From assembly GCF_019091455.1 (NCBI RefSeq), contig NZ_JAGXJN010000037.1, positions 1-64,000 of the forward strand: DNA of 64,000 nucleotides. The letters are read 5' to 3'. Position numbers and translations under genes: made by a program. The notes below the pieces were generated by a model. It saw nothing but the letters and a program-made list of their open reading frames with translations. It had not been told where the DNA came from and made no database searches. Positions 42,047 through 50,688 of this stretch are shown piece after piece; positions within the stretch are counted from its first letter, which is position 1, and every line of letters starts with the position of its first letter. This DNA is from Chitinophaga sp. GbtcB8. Its GTDB lineage: Bacteria > Bacteroidota > Bacteroidia > Chitinophagales > Chitinophagaceae.

Positions 42047-42643
42047 ATGAAGCAAACGATCGCTTTCTTTGATTTTGATGGTACTATCACTACTAAGGAT
42101 ACCATGTTTGAAGTGATCCGCTACCAGAAAGGCAGCGGGGCTTTATACCTGGGTTTCCTGCTGTTATCCCCCCTGTTGGTGCTGTTTAAATTAAAGCTGG
42201 TATCCAGCCACACCATGAAAGAGATCTTTTTGCGCTACTTTTTTAAAGGTGCAGCAGTAAGCACTTTTCGGGAAAAATGCGCTGCCTTTTGCCGGGAACG
42301 CCTGCCTGCGCTCATACGCCCCGGCGCACTGGCAGCTATTAAAGAGCACCAGGAAAAAGGACACCAGGTAGTAATAGTAACCGCCTCTGCACAGGATTGG
42401 GTAGGCCCCTGGTGTGAGAAAATGAACATCACCTGCATTGCTACCCAGCTGGAAGTAAAAAATGAGCAGCTGACGGGTAACATATTGGGACTTAATTGTA
42501 ATGGAGATGAGAAAGTATGCCGTATTAAGAATGAATACGACCTGGAGCTGTTTGAAAATATTTTTGCCTACGGTGATAGCAGCGGGGATAAAGCCATGCT
42601 GGCCATAGCAGGCACCAGCCAGTTTAAGCCGTTCAGGAGTTAG
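42047..42643 (+). CDS. HAD-IB family phosphatase
   Basis: The 198-residue protein carries HAD motif I FFDFDGTITTKDT (nucleophile Asp9, Asp11), motif II IVTASAQDW and motif IV YGDSSGDKAML. A hydrophobic cap segment (LYLGFLLLSPLLVLFKLKLV) could touch the membrane. It follows the UbiA, DprE1-like and DprE2-like genes, so it may remove the 5-phosphate from polyprenyl-phosphoryl-5-phosphoribose, a step done in mycobacteria by an unrelated phosphatase. This role is inferred from context. Its last 11 bases overlap the convergent gene. Confidence 0.85.
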   Translation: MKQTIAFFDFDGTITTKDTMFEVIRYQKGSGALYLGFLLLSPLLVLFKLKLVSSHTMKEIFLRYFFKGAAVSTFREKCAAFCRERLPALIRPGALAAIKEHQEKGHQVVIVTASAQDWVGPWCEKMNITCIATQLEVKNEQLTGNILGLNCNGDEKVCRIKNEYDLELFENIFAYGDSSGDKAMLAIAGTSQFKPFRS

Positions 42644-42971
42644 TAAAATGACCCAACACCCAACCAAAACCTGTACTTAGTAGCACGATGGCAAATGCCA
42701 CTAAATAACTTTTGGCTTTTGCAGAATTATCGTGCTTGTAATGCCTTTTCATTTTGTAATAAATAACCGGGTAAAGCGTAATGGCTGGTAAAAACCAGTA
42801 GATCTGCCCTATCCAGTAGGGCCAGTTAACCGGTAACGGCGAGTTAAATACCAATGCCATCTCAATTAATACTATTACATACAGCACTATAAAGGTCATC
42901 ACAAATGCAACCGCATTAATACTGAATAAATGACCTGCGTTGCTCCTGGATTGATAAATGTTCTTCAGCAT
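42633..42971 (-). CDS. Small three-helix membrane protein
   Basis: The 112-residue protein has three helices (AVAFVMTFIVLYVIVLIEMALVF, WIGQIYWFLPAITLYPVIYY, YLVAFAIVLLSTGFGWVLGHF) and a basic loop KMKRHYKHD. I do not recognise a family. It is convergent with the HAD gene and overlaps it by 11 bases. Confidence 0.6.
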   Translation of the reverse strand: MLKNIYQSRSNAGHLFSINAVAFVMTFIVLYVIVLIEMALVFNSPLPVNWPYWIGQIYWFLPAITLYPVIYYKMKRHYKHDNSAKAKSYLVAFAIVLLSTGFGWVLGHFTNS

Positions 42972-43167
42972 TGTTTAATCTATACACACAAATATATAAA
43001 TAACCATATATATCAGGTTGATAATTTGCTCCACGTCCTCAGCCACCGGCCAGTTGCTTCTAACAATCTGATCCTCATCCATATATAGCCTGGTCAATCG
43101 CCCTTCATCATAATAATCATCAATTATTTATGCTGAATTCCTAACTTAAAGTAAACCTACCTGTAGC

Positions 43168-44355
43168 ATGACAACTACTGCTATCCCTGCTTCTCCACGC
43201 AATGTATCTATTGATCTCCTGCGGGGCCTGGTAATGTTCATTATGGCGCTGGACCATGTCCGCGACCTGTTACATGCAGATGTCCTGTTCTTTAATCCGC
43301 TGGATGAAACCAAAACCACTGTACTGCTTTATGCCACCCGCTGGATCACACATTTTTGCGCGCCTACATTTGTAATGCTGGCCGGTGCATCCGCTTACCT
43401 GATGGGCACCCGGCGCACCAAACCGGCGCTGTCCTGGTTCCTGCTTACCCGCGGCTTATGGCTGATATTTGTGGACATGGTGATTATGAGCTTTGGCTGG
43501 TCTTTTTCACCTAACACAGGGCTATTTGGCGTACTGTCTGCCATGGGTGTGAGTATGATGATACTTGCGCTACTCATTTACCTGCCGGAACGCCTGCTGC
43601 CGGTGCTGGGCCTGATCATTGTTTTTGGCCATAATGTGCTGGATGGGATCCGGTTTGCGCCGGGCTCTGTGGCGCAGGTGCTTTGGAGCTTTGTAAATGT
43701 TCCCAACATGCTGCCCACCCACGGTTTTATTATTTTCATAGGTTATCCTGTGCTGGCCTGGCTGGGGGTATTACTTTGCGGGTATGGGCTGGGCATGTTG
43801 TTCCGCCCGGGTTACGATCCTCACAAACGCAAACGCCTGTTGCGTTATATTGGGCTGGCCGCTATTTTACTGTTTTTAATATTGCGGTATAGTAATGTTT
43901 ACGGCAACCCCACTCCATGGAAACCAGGCGCTAATGCACTGCAAACCCTCATGATCTTCTTTAATGTACAGAAGTATCCGCCATCCTTATTGTTTACGCT
44001 GATTACTTTGGGGCCGGTGCTGCTCTTACTGTCGTTTATTGCGGATAAACCCCTCCGGCCCACCAATCCGCTTGTATATTTCGGGCGGGTGCCGTTCTTT
44101 TATTATGTGCTGCACTTTCACATTATCCATATCATTGGTATTATCATTGGCGTGGTTATGGGCCACCCGCTTCGCTTTATGCTTACCTATAATTTTATTA
44201 CGGACACTGCAAAGCTGAAAGGCCATTACGGGGTATCCCTGGCAGCGGTGTATGTGATCTGGCTGCTGCTGGTAGCAACCCTGTACCCACTGTGCAAATG
44301 GTATGCAGGGTATAAACAACGGCACCAGAACTGGCGCTGGCTGAGCTACTTATAA
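43168..44355 (+). CDS. DUF1624 / HGSNAT-like acyltransferase membrane protein
   Basis: The 395-residue protein has about ten membrane helices. It begins with NVSIDLLRGLVMFIMALDHVRD, the signature of DUF1624/heparan-alpha-glucosaminide acetyltransferase-like proteins, including the conserved Asp-His pair. Further family blocks are APTFVMLAGASAYLMG and GRVPFFYYVLHFHIIHI. It may move acyl groups across the membrane onto a glycan or lipid. It is monocistronic. Confidence 0.85.
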   Translation: MTTTAIPASPRNVSIDLLRGLVMFIMALDHVRDLLHADVLFFNPLDETKTTVLLYATRWITHFCAPTFVMLAGASAYLMGTRRTKPALSWFLLTRGLWLIFVDMVIMSFGWSFSPNTGLFGVLSAMGVSMMILALLIYLPERLLPVLGLIIVFGHNVLDGIRFAPGSVAQVLWSFVNVPNMLPTHGFIIFIGYPVLAWLGVLLCGYGLGMLFRPGYDPHKRKRLLRYIGLAAILLFLILRYSNVYGNPTPWKPGANALQTLMIFFNVQKYPPSLLFTLITLGPVLLLLSFIADKPLRPTNPLVYFGRVPFFYYVLHFHIIHIIGIIIGVVMGHPLRFMLTYNFITDTAKLKGHYGVSLAAVYVIWLLLVATLYPLCKWYAGYKQRHQNWRWLSYL

Positions 44356-44358
44356 AAC

Positions 44359-44392
44359 AAAATGTCCGGATGATATTATCACCCGGACATTT
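44359..44392. terminator. Bidirectional terminator with ATGTCCGG stem
   Basis: Stem AAATGTCCGG (44360-44369) pairs with CCGGACATTT (44383-44392) between convergent genes. The same stem is used at 48802-48834. Confidence 0.8.
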
Positions 44393-44441
44393 ATATTATT
44401 AGCCTTTCGGCTTCTATACCTATTTAACTATCTGCACATCG

Positions 44442-45209
44442 TTACGCAGCAGCCTTAAACGTAGCCCTTTTCACTCTGGCACTCTTCAGCTTAATAATGC
44501 CTACCCAGTTCATAACTTTCATTACGGGGTAAGTAGGATCCAGCTCAAACCATTTCTTGGCAAAGTTGGGGCTGTCTTTAAACTTGTGGTGGTTGTTCTG
44601 GAACAGCTCACCTAACAGGATAATACCCCAGGGAGATGAGTTCCTGGAATGGTCACCATTATTAAAGTTACTGTAACCATACTTGTGACCGCACCAGTTC
44701 ACTACTGCGCCCTGTACAGGACCCATCAGGAAGTGGATAGGCAGCAGCAGGTACCACCAGAAGCTGGGGGCAAAAGCCACGTAAAAACCAATGTAGCTAA
44801 AAGCAAATGCCAGGCGGGTCAGTATATGGTCGCCAACGCGGTCCATAGCATCCCATTCCGGTAACGGCTCATCGGTGAACTTGGCATCCGGCACATTCTT
44901 ACGATTTAAAATGTCGTTATAGATCTGGCGGGTACGCACCATCATGCTCCAAACATCTTTGAAGAAGTGGGGAGAATGCGGGTCATGTTCAGTATCGCTA
45001 TATTCATGATGCATACGGTGCATTACACCATACGCTCTTGGAACCAGGTAGGAAGAGCCCTGGAAAAACCAGGTGGCAAAGTAGAATACACGCTCCCAGC
45101 CTTTGCTGGTGGTGTACATCTGGTGAGATGCATACCGGTGTAAGAAAAATGTGTGAAAGAACAATGAAAAGAACCAATGCACACAGAAGAAGATCAGAAT
45201 TGCTATCAT
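44442..45209 (-). CDS. Acyl-CoA/fatty acid desaturase
   Basis: The 255-residue membrane enzyme has the histidine boxes of the stearoyl-CoA desaturase family: HRYASH (His24-His29), HRMHHEYSD (His64, 67, 68) and, near residue 200, NNHHKF. Additional HDPHSPHFF and GHKYGYSNF segments may bind iron. Two to four membrane helices separate them. It introduces a double bond into fatty acyl chains, using an external electron donor. It is shorter than eukaryotic desaturases, as usual for Bacteroidota. A good -7 box lies 35 bases upstream. Confidence 0.92.
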   Translation of the reverse strand: MIAILIFFCVHWFFSLFFHTFFLHRYASHQMYTTSKGWERVFYFATWFFQGSSYLVPRAYGVMHRMHHEYSDTEHDPHSPHFFKDVWSMMVRTRQIYNDILNRKNVPDAKFTDEPLPEWDAMDRVGDHILTRLAFAFSYIGFYVAFAPSFWWYLLLPIHFLMGPVQGAVVNWCGHKYGYSNFNNGDHSRNSSPWGIILLGELFQNNHHKFKDSPNFAKKWFELDPTYPVMKVMNWVGIIKLKSARVKRATFKAAA

Positions 45210-45243
45210 TAACCTTTAACTTTAAAAAATGAGTATTAGAGGT

Positions 45244-45251
45244 CAAAGGTA
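45244..45251 (-). promoter_or_regulatory. Bacteroidota-type -7 box of the desaturase gene
   Basis: On the minus strand TACCTTTG fits the TAnnTTTG consensus, and a TTG lies about 23 bases further upstream as a possible -33 element. Transcription would start about 28 bases before the ATG. Confidence 0.5.
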
Positions 45252-45330
45252 GTTTAAAATATTGGAAGCCAGTGCAATGAAATGTTAAATAGTAGAGGCC
45301 CGGCAGGGCCCGCAACCAGGGCCTGGTCTG

Positions 45331-46983
45331 CTACTCGGCCATCTTTACCCATCTTAGTTCCAGCATGTTCAATCCACCTTCCCTCAGCCCCTTCACATTA
45401 GGTTGTATAAAATGCACCGCTTCATCATAAAAAACAGGCACCAGCGGCGCGTCCTGCACTATTAGCTGGTCCATTTGCCGGTACAGCTCATAGCGCAGGG
45501 AATCATTGGTTTCCTGCAAGGCCTGCTCATATAACTTGTCAAACGCCGGGTTATTATACCGTGTGTAGTTAGGCGGCGCGGGATTTTTACCATAAAAGAA
45601 CGCCAGGAAGCTTTCAGCATCCGGGTAATCGGCTATCCAGCTGCCCCGGAAGAACAGGGCGGCCGATTTGGCTGTTTGCTCCAGCAGCAGGCTTTTTTGC
45701 ACCACCTCCACCTGTACGGGAATACCCAGCTCCTGCAGCTGGTTGGCTATATAGTTAGAGAGATCTGCATACACCGGGATGGTGAGCAGGCGTATCAGGG
45801 GCAGCCCCTTCCCTTCCGGGAAACCTGCTTCCTGCAGCAGCTGGCGTGCGCGGGCAGGATCATAGGTATAACCTTTTACTTTAGCTGCATCAAAAGAAGG
45901 CAGGCCACGGGGCACAAAACCTGCATTGGCAGGTACGCCTATGCTGTTGCGCAGGTAGGTCATCATTTTCGTACGGTCAAACCCGTAGTTAATGGCCAGC
46001 CGTACTTTTTTTAGCCGTGTGGGCGATTGTTTCAGCGCTGCCTGGCTGCTGTCCAGCATAAAACCCAGGTACTCCACATTCAGGTATGGCGTTTTAGACA
46101 GCACCATTTTACCATTCCATTCCTTTTTAAGCTGGCCTGTTTTGGTAAGCACCTCATCTTTAAAAGAAGCATCCAGGTCGTTCATAAAATCCAGCTGCCC
46201 CTGGCGGAACAGCAGGAATTCGGTAGCCTTATTATCCAGGAAGGTCATTTTCACGGCATCCAGGTAAGGCAGGGGTTTTCCCTGTGCATCTTTTTCAAAA
46301 TAGCGTGGGTGGCGGTGCAGGATCAGGGCCTGCCCCTCGTCCCAGTCAAAGTACCGGAAAGGCCCGGTACCACAGGGATGACGCCGGAAATCGGCCCCGT
46401 ATTTTTCCACTACCTCTTTAGGTACAATAGAGCAGTACTGCATGCTCAGGATACCCAGTATAGGATGAAAAGGTTGTAACAGCTTTAGCTGGAACACGGT
46501 ATCATTCAGCGCTTTGAAACCTTTTTCCGGATCTACCTTGCCGTTAAAGATCCACGCCCCCGGCGATGCAGTGGCCGGGTCCATAATACGGCGAAAGCTG
46601 TACACCACATCCTGTGCCGTCATACGCCGGCCTTTGCCGTTCACAAAAGCTTCATTATCATGGAAGTATACATCCGGCCGCAGGTAAAAGGTAAAGGTGG
46701 TGTGGTCGGCGCTCTCCTCCCAGCGGGTAGCCAGCAATGGCCGGATGATCATCTGGGTATCCGGCTCCACCAGGGTACTGTACACCTGGTGAATGGCCCA
46801 CATAATAGCCTGGCTTTTGGCAAAAGCAGGATCCAGTGACGACAGGCCATCTGTATGATTAAACCGGAATACCTGGGTATTGGAACGGTGATCCGGCTGG
46901 CAGGCCATTACAAAAGTAAAAGCAGAGATAACACAATTTATTAATACAATAACGGAGGTACTTTTACGTTTGTTAGCCGTCAT
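45331..46983 (-). CDS. Family 5 (peptide-type) solute-binding lipoprotein
   Basis: The 550-residue protein has a lipoprotein signal (Cys28 in FVMACQPDH) and the family 5 solute-binding fold: LSSLDPAFAKSQAIMWAIHQVYSTLVEPD, LATRWEESADHTTFTFYLRPDVYFHDNEAF, TAQDVVYSFRRIMDPATASPG and RLAINYGFDRTKMMTYL. Such proteins deliver peptides or related solutes to an ABC importer. No permease or ATPase genes are nearby, so it is an orphan or works with distant genes. Bacteroidota members often stand alone. Confidence 0.9.
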   Translation of the reverse strand: MTANKRKSTSVIVLINCVISAFTFVMACQPDHRSNTQVFRFNHTDGLSSLDPAFAKSQAIMWAIHQVYSTLVEPDTQMIIRPLLATRWEESADHTTFTFYLRPDVYFHDNEAFVNGKGRRMTAQDVVYSFRRIMDPATASPGAWIFNGKVDPEKGFKALNDTVFQLKLLQPFHPILGILSMQYCSIVPKEVVEKYGADFRRHPCGTGPFRYFDWDEGQALILHRHPRYFEKDAQGKPLPYLDAVKMTFLDNKATEFLLFRQGQLDFMNDLDASFKDEVLTKTGQLKKEWNGKMVLSKTPYLNVEYLGFMLDSSQAALKQSPTRLKKVRLAINYGFDRTKMMTYLRNSIGVPANAGFVPRGLPSFDAAKVKGYTYDPARARQLLQEAGFPEGKGLPLIRLLTIPVYADLSNYIANQLQELGIPVQVEVVQKSLLLEQTAKSAALFFRGSWIADYPDAESFLAFFYGKNPAPPNYTRYNNPAFDKLYEQALQETNDSLRYELYRQMDQLIVQDAPLVPVFYDEAVHFIQPNVKGLREGGLNMLELRWVKMAE

Positions 46984-47051
46984 TTACATGTAAGGTTTTA
47001 CATTTTACACTGTAAATTAATATCTTTCGGGTTCAAAATACGATTCTGAAT

Positions 47052-48773
47052 ATGATGCGTGGCATACCTATGTTTTTCTTGGCTTTGATAATGGCGCTGC
47101 ATGCCGGAGCCCAGCAACAAAAATCGCATTTTAAAGAGACGATCCAGACTAAATTCTCTCATGCGGACACCCTCCGGGGTTCTATTACCCCCCAGCGTGC
47201 CTGGTGGGACGTGGTGGGTTACGACCTGTATGTAACCGTTACCCCCCAGGACAGCTCCTTTAAAGGTTATAATACCATTACCTATAAGGTGCTGCAGCAG
47301 GATAGCGTTATGCAGATAGATCTGCAGTATCCTATGATCATGGACAGCGTGGTGGTGGATATTGATAGTTTAAAGATCACGAAACAAACCAAGCTGGCCT
47401 TTGACCGCGACAGCAACGCCTACTTCATAAAATTCCCCAATGCTCAAAAGAAAGGCACCCAGCGTAAAATAACCGTGTTTTACCATGGGCAGCCCCGCAA
47501 AGCCATTAATGCCCCCTGGGATGGCGGCGTAGTATGGACCCGCGACTCTCTGGGACGCCCCTGGATAGCTACTGCCTGCCAGGGCCTGGGCGCCAGTGTA
47601 TGGTGGCCTAATAAAGACCACCAGAGCGATGAGCCGGAATACATGAACATTAACGTAACTGTACCCAAGGATCTCACAGATGTATCCAACGGCCGCCTGA
47701 AACTGCGTATACCCAATGCCGATAGTACCGTTACCTATGTATGGGCAGTGAACAGCCCTATTAATAACTACGATGTGGCCCTGAACATTGGCTACTACAA
47801 AGAGTTTAAGGATGTATATAACGGCGAAGGCGGTAAGCTGGACCTGGACTACTGGGTGCTGGATTACAACCTGGAAAAAGCCAAAAAACATTTTGAGGTA
47901 GTACCCAAAATGATGCAGTGTTTTGAGTACTGGTTCGGGAAATATCCTTTTTACAAAGACAGCTATAAGCTGGTAGATGCACCCCACCTGGGCATGGAGC
48001 ACCAGAGCGCCGTGGCCTATGGCAATGGTTACCAGATGGGCTACAAGGGCCGCGACCTTTCCGGTACCGGCCAGGGGCTGAAATGGGATTTTATTATTGT
48101 GCACGAAAGCGGCCACGAATGGTTTGGTAACAACATTACTACCAACGACATAGCAGATATGTGGGTGCACGAAAGCTTTACCAACTATTCCGAAACCCTG
48201 TTCACCGAATGTGAATTTGGCAGGGAAGCCGGTACAGAATACCTGATGGGCTGCCGTAAAAACATTAAGAATGACCGTCCTATTATTGGCACCTATAACG
48301 TGAATAACGAAGGTTCCGGCGACATGTACTACAAAGGCGGCACGCTGATACATATGATCCGCCTGATCATTGATAATGATGAAGAATTCCGCCAGCTGCT
48401 GCGCGGTATGAATACGGATTTTGGGCACAAAACCGTGAACGGCAGCGACATAGAACGTTATATTTGCGCAAAAACCGGCAAAGACCTGCGTAAGACCTTT
48501 GACCAGTACCTGCGCGATACTACCCTGCCGGAGCTGCAATACCGCATTGTAGGCCAGGTGCTGTATCACCGCTGGAAATCCTCCATCCCTAACTTTGATA
48601 TGCCGGTAAAGGTAACAGTGGGCGAAAACAACTACCAGTTCATTCACCCCGGTACCCGCTGGGCTACAGACAACCTGAGTTATATAGATCAGAAACTGTT
48701 TAAGGTAGATAAGCAGTTCTATATTAAAGTGCGGGAAATGAAATCAGTGAAGGAGATGAAGGAACCGAATTAG
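47052..48773 (+). CDS. Secreted M1 family metallopeptidase, short form
   Basis: A signal peptide (MFFLALIMALHAGAQ) leads to a 550-residue M1 peptidase. Zinc ligands are His351 and His355 in HESGHEWFGNNI, with Glu in MWVHESFTNYSE. GMEHQSAVAYGNGY forms the substrate loop. It ends shortly after the thermolysin-like domain and lacks the C-terminal helical domain, so it may have a more open cleft. It is periplasmic. It is unlike the M1 protein at 27920 in motif detail (HEFGH there), so the two are not recent duplicates. Confidence 0.93.
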   Translation: MMRGIPMFFLALIMALHAGAQQQKSHFKETIQTKFSHADTLRGSITPQRAWWDVVGYDLYVTVTPQDSSFKGYNTITYKVLQQDSVMQIDLQYPMIMDSVVVDIDSLKITKQTKLAFDRDSNAYFIKFPNAQKKGTQRKITVFYHGQPRKAINAPWDGGVVWTRDSLGRPWIATACQGLGASVWWPNKDHQSDEPEYMNINVTVPKDLTDVSNGRLKLRIPNADSTVTYVWAVNSPINNYDVALNIGYYKEFKDVYNGEGGKLDLDYWVLDYNLEKAKKHFEVVPKMMQCFEYWFGKYPFYKDSYKLVDAPHLGMEHQSAVAYGNGYQMGYKGRDLSGTGQGLKWDFIIVHESGHEWFGNNITTNDIADMWVHESFTNYSETLFTECEFGREAGTEYLMGCRKNIKNDRPIIGTYNVNNEGSGDMYYKGGTLIHMIRLIIDNDEEFRQLLRGMNTDFGHKTVNGSDIERYICAKTGKDLRKTFDQYLRDTTLPELQYRIVGQVLYHRWKSSIPNFDMPVKVTVGENNYQFIHPGTRWATDNLSYIDQKLFKVDKQFYIKVREMKSVKEMKEPN

Positions 48774-48902
48774 ATGTGCAAATATGCAGATGTGCAGATA
48801 AAAAAAATGTCCGGATGCTGTCCGGACATTTTTTATTTATCTAATTGTATAATACTCCTGCATTCCTCATCTGCACAACTGCATATTTGCACATCCGCAC
48901 AT
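48774..48902. repeat. Inverted repeat with nested terminator between convergent genes
   Basis: A 26-base arm at 48774-48799 (words ATGTGCAAATATGCAG) pairs with 48869-48894 with one mismatch. Inside lies a 14-bp terminator stem, 48802-48815 with 48821-48834 (AAAAAATGTCCGGA). The outer 26-mer is identical to both arms of the element at 62345-62432. Confidence 0.9.
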
Positions 48903-49565
48903 TTAATCCGTTTTCTTCACCAGCTTAAATGCATGGCTCCAGTTCCCGGTGCGGTAGCCGTAAGCGCTCCATAAAATACCCAGGGGCTCTATATAACGGC
49001 TCATTACTATCTTTCCCATATCCGCCACATCTTCCCAGCCCATCTGGTGCAGCATATCGGTAACCACTTTTTTGGCTTCATCATTATTACCGCAAATAAA
49101 CATAGTAGGGTTTTCACTGTTATCCTTATGCTGGAACATGATCTCATGCCCCACACAGCTCAGGGCCTTTACGACACTGGTATCCGGTGGTAACCAGGCC
49201 TGGATCTGCTCCCCGGAGGATTTTAGCCCGCTCACAAAGGATAAGCGGCCTTCCTCATCCGGTCCTTTCCCATCCAGCGGGTTAGTAACATCCACCACTA
49301 TCTTACCTTTGAAGTTCCAGATCCCGGCTTGTTCTATAGCGCTTTTAGCGCCTATCCAGCTTACACATAAAATAATGATCTCCCCCGAGGCGGCTGCTTC
49401 CCGGAATGGCGCAATGCTGGCAAGAGGGCCCTGCCGCTTTAACCATTGTTGTAATGATTCTTTAGCGGGATTACGAGTTCCAATAATGACATGGTGGCCC
49501 ATTCCTACAAACCCGGTGCCTAAAGTGAGCCCCACGGCCCCACTACCCAGGATACCGATCTTCAT
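48903..49565 (-). CDS. F420-dependent NADP reductase-like protein
   Basis: The 220-residue protein has an N-terminal Rossmann motif (KIGILGSGAVGLTLGTGFVGMGHHVIIGTRNP), then IILCVSWIGAKSAIE and IVVDVTNPLDGKG. These match the NADPH-dependent F420 reductase-like family, which in bacteria lacking F420 uses other partners. A C-terminal segment (MGWEDVADMGKIVMSRYIEPLGILW) closes the domain. The physiological substrate is unknown. Its upstream region contains two arrays of 11-bp repeats. Confidence 0.85.
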   Translation of the reverse strand: MKIGILGSGAVGLTLGTGFVGMGHHVIIGTRNPAKESLQQWLKRQGPLASIAPFREAAASGEIIILCVSWIGAKSAIEQAGIWNFKGKIVVDVTNPLDGKGPDEEGRLSFVSGLKSSGEQIQAWLPPDTSVVKALSCVGHEIMFQHKDNSENPTMFICGNNDEAKKVVTDMLHQMGWEDVADMGKIVMSRYIEPLGILWSAYGYRTGNWSHAFKLVKKTD

Positions 49566-49638
49566 GACATAGTATTTGCAGGAAGATAAGAAAAAAATAG
49601 CTAACCTGTATTCCTGTAAGGTTTAAGAGAAAAGCCGG

Positions 49639-49704
49639 GCACGGGTTGCGCACGGGTTGCACCCGAATTGCGCACGAATTACGTACGAATAACGTACCCA
49701 TTAC
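49639..49704. repeat. Six tandem 11-bp repeats, array 1
   Basis: Units are GCACGGGTTGC, GCACGGGTTGC, ACCCGAATTGC, GCACGAATTAC, GTACGAATAAC and GTACCCATTAC, exactly in register. It begins 74 bases upstream of the reductase start on the minus strand. The first two units are identical and the others have drifted. Confidence 0.9.
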
Positions 49705-49786
49705 AGAGGGTCTTGGCCTAATATAGGTTTACACTTTGTTAATAATCTGGGCAGGTATAGACCTATCCGGGCAGGCAATATTCCCA

Positions 49787-49852
49787 TGCGTACTCCCTGT
49801 GCTTCCCGTGTGCACTCCGTGTGATTCTCATGTGAATCCCATGTGCAGCTCC
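49787..49852. repeat. Six tandem 11-bp repeats, array 2
   Basis: Units are TGCGTACTCCC, TGTGCTTCCCG, TGTGCACTCCG, TGTGATTCTCA, TGTGAATCCCA and TGTGCAGCTCC. The array has the same unit length and number as the one at 49639 but a different sequence. Between and beyond the arrays are further short repeats: GGGCAGG at 49749-49755 and 49769-49775, and AGGGTAAAA at 49873-49881 and 49895-49903, 22 bases apart. Confidence 0.88.
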
Positions 49853-49909
49853 TATTAAAAGCGCATACATTTTAGGGTAAAACCGCATGATGTTCAGGGT
49901 AAAAGCGCA

Positions 49910-50647
49910 TTACTGTAAATATCCCAGGAACTTTTGCATGCCCTGCCGCTTGGCCGGCGTTAGCGGGTAGCTGATATGTTTTGTGTAATAAGCCGTAAGA
50001 TCAAACAGCGGGTATGGGTTTTCCGCTACTACGGCCGGTATATTGTGAATGCCTATGCTATTGGCGTTGTTAAACTCCTGTATAAACTCCACTGGCAGCG
50101 GTTTGTTGCTTACCCAGGCTGCAAATACAAAAGGCAGGCTGGTAAAGCGCATCCAGGCTTCAGCCAGGTCGTAAATGTAGGGGGAGTGATGGCGTTGTGC
50201 CAGCGCCCGGTCGCCTATTACCAAACCGGCATCGTGGTCTTTGATCAGGTGCTGGTAATCGCCGCTGGTTTCCACCAGCTCCACATCCAGCCGCCAGAAA
50301 TCGCGTACCAGCAGCTTCAGTAAGGCTACGGAAGTACGGCTCTGGTAATCCAGGTAAATACGTTTAATATGCTGCAGCGGTACTTCGCTGAACAGGCATA
50401 CAGAGGCCACCGGCCCCTCCGCTCCTATGCAAAAATCTGAAATAATATGCTGCTCCTGCATTTTGGGGATCACAGCCACCGGTACCAGCGCCACATCCAC
50501 GCTGCCTTCAATTAACTGCCTGGCAATCACCGCCGGGTAATCCATCGATAACTCCATCATCTTCATTACTGCATGTCCCCTGAAACCGTACAACAAAGGC
50601 TTGGTATTCAAATAACTTACTGCCGCTACTTTTACTTTCCGTTCCAA
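49910..50647 (-). CDS. mqnA: Chorismate dehydratase of the futalosine pathway
   Basis: The 245-residue protein matches MqnA: KVAAVSYLNTKPLLYGF at the start, then VDVALVPVAVIPKM, ISDFCIGAEGPVASVCLFS and GLVIGDRALAQRHHSPYIYDLAEAWMRFTSLPFVFAAWV. It removes water from chorismate to start menaquinone synthesis by the futalosine route, typical of many Bacteroidota. No ATG exists near the start; the TTG at 50647, giving ERKVKVAAVSYLN, fits homologs best, and a second TTG is at 50671. It diverges from purB over a gap of about 40 bases. Confidence 0.92.
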   Translation of the reverse strand: MERKVKVAAVSYLNTKPLLYGFRGHAVMKMMELSMDYPAVIARQLIEGSVDVALVPVAVIPKMQEQHIISDFCIGAEGPVASVCLFSEVPLQHIKRIYLDYQSRTSVALLKLLVRDFWRLDVELVETSGDYQHLIKDHDAGLVIGDRALAQRHHSPYIYDLAEAWMRFTSLPFVFAAWVSNKPLPVEFIQEFNNANSIGIHNIPAVVAENPYPLFDLTAYYTKHISYPLTPAKRQGMQKFLGYLQ

Positions 50648-50653
50648 TTTCTG

Positions 50654-50676
50654 TATTTTTGTGGCCCGCAAAATTA
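50654..50676. promoter_or_regulatory. Divergent -7 boxes of purB and mqnA
   Basis: TATTTTTG (50654-50661, plus) would start purB about 21 bases before its ATG. TAATTTTG on the minus strand (50676-50669) would start mqnA about 15 bases before its TTG. The two boxes face each other within 23 bases. No clear -33 boxes were found. Confidence 0.5.
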
Positions 50677-50688
50677 AGCTAAAATATT

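Noticed and set aside
47370..48647. Long minus-strand frame (425 codons) inside the M1 peptidase gene
   Set aside because: The plus-strand peptidase has signal peptide and zinc motifs; the antisense frame only mirrors its codon bias.
49639..49852. CRISPR-like array
   Set aside because: Units are 11 bp, directly adjacent and without spacers, and no cas genes are present.
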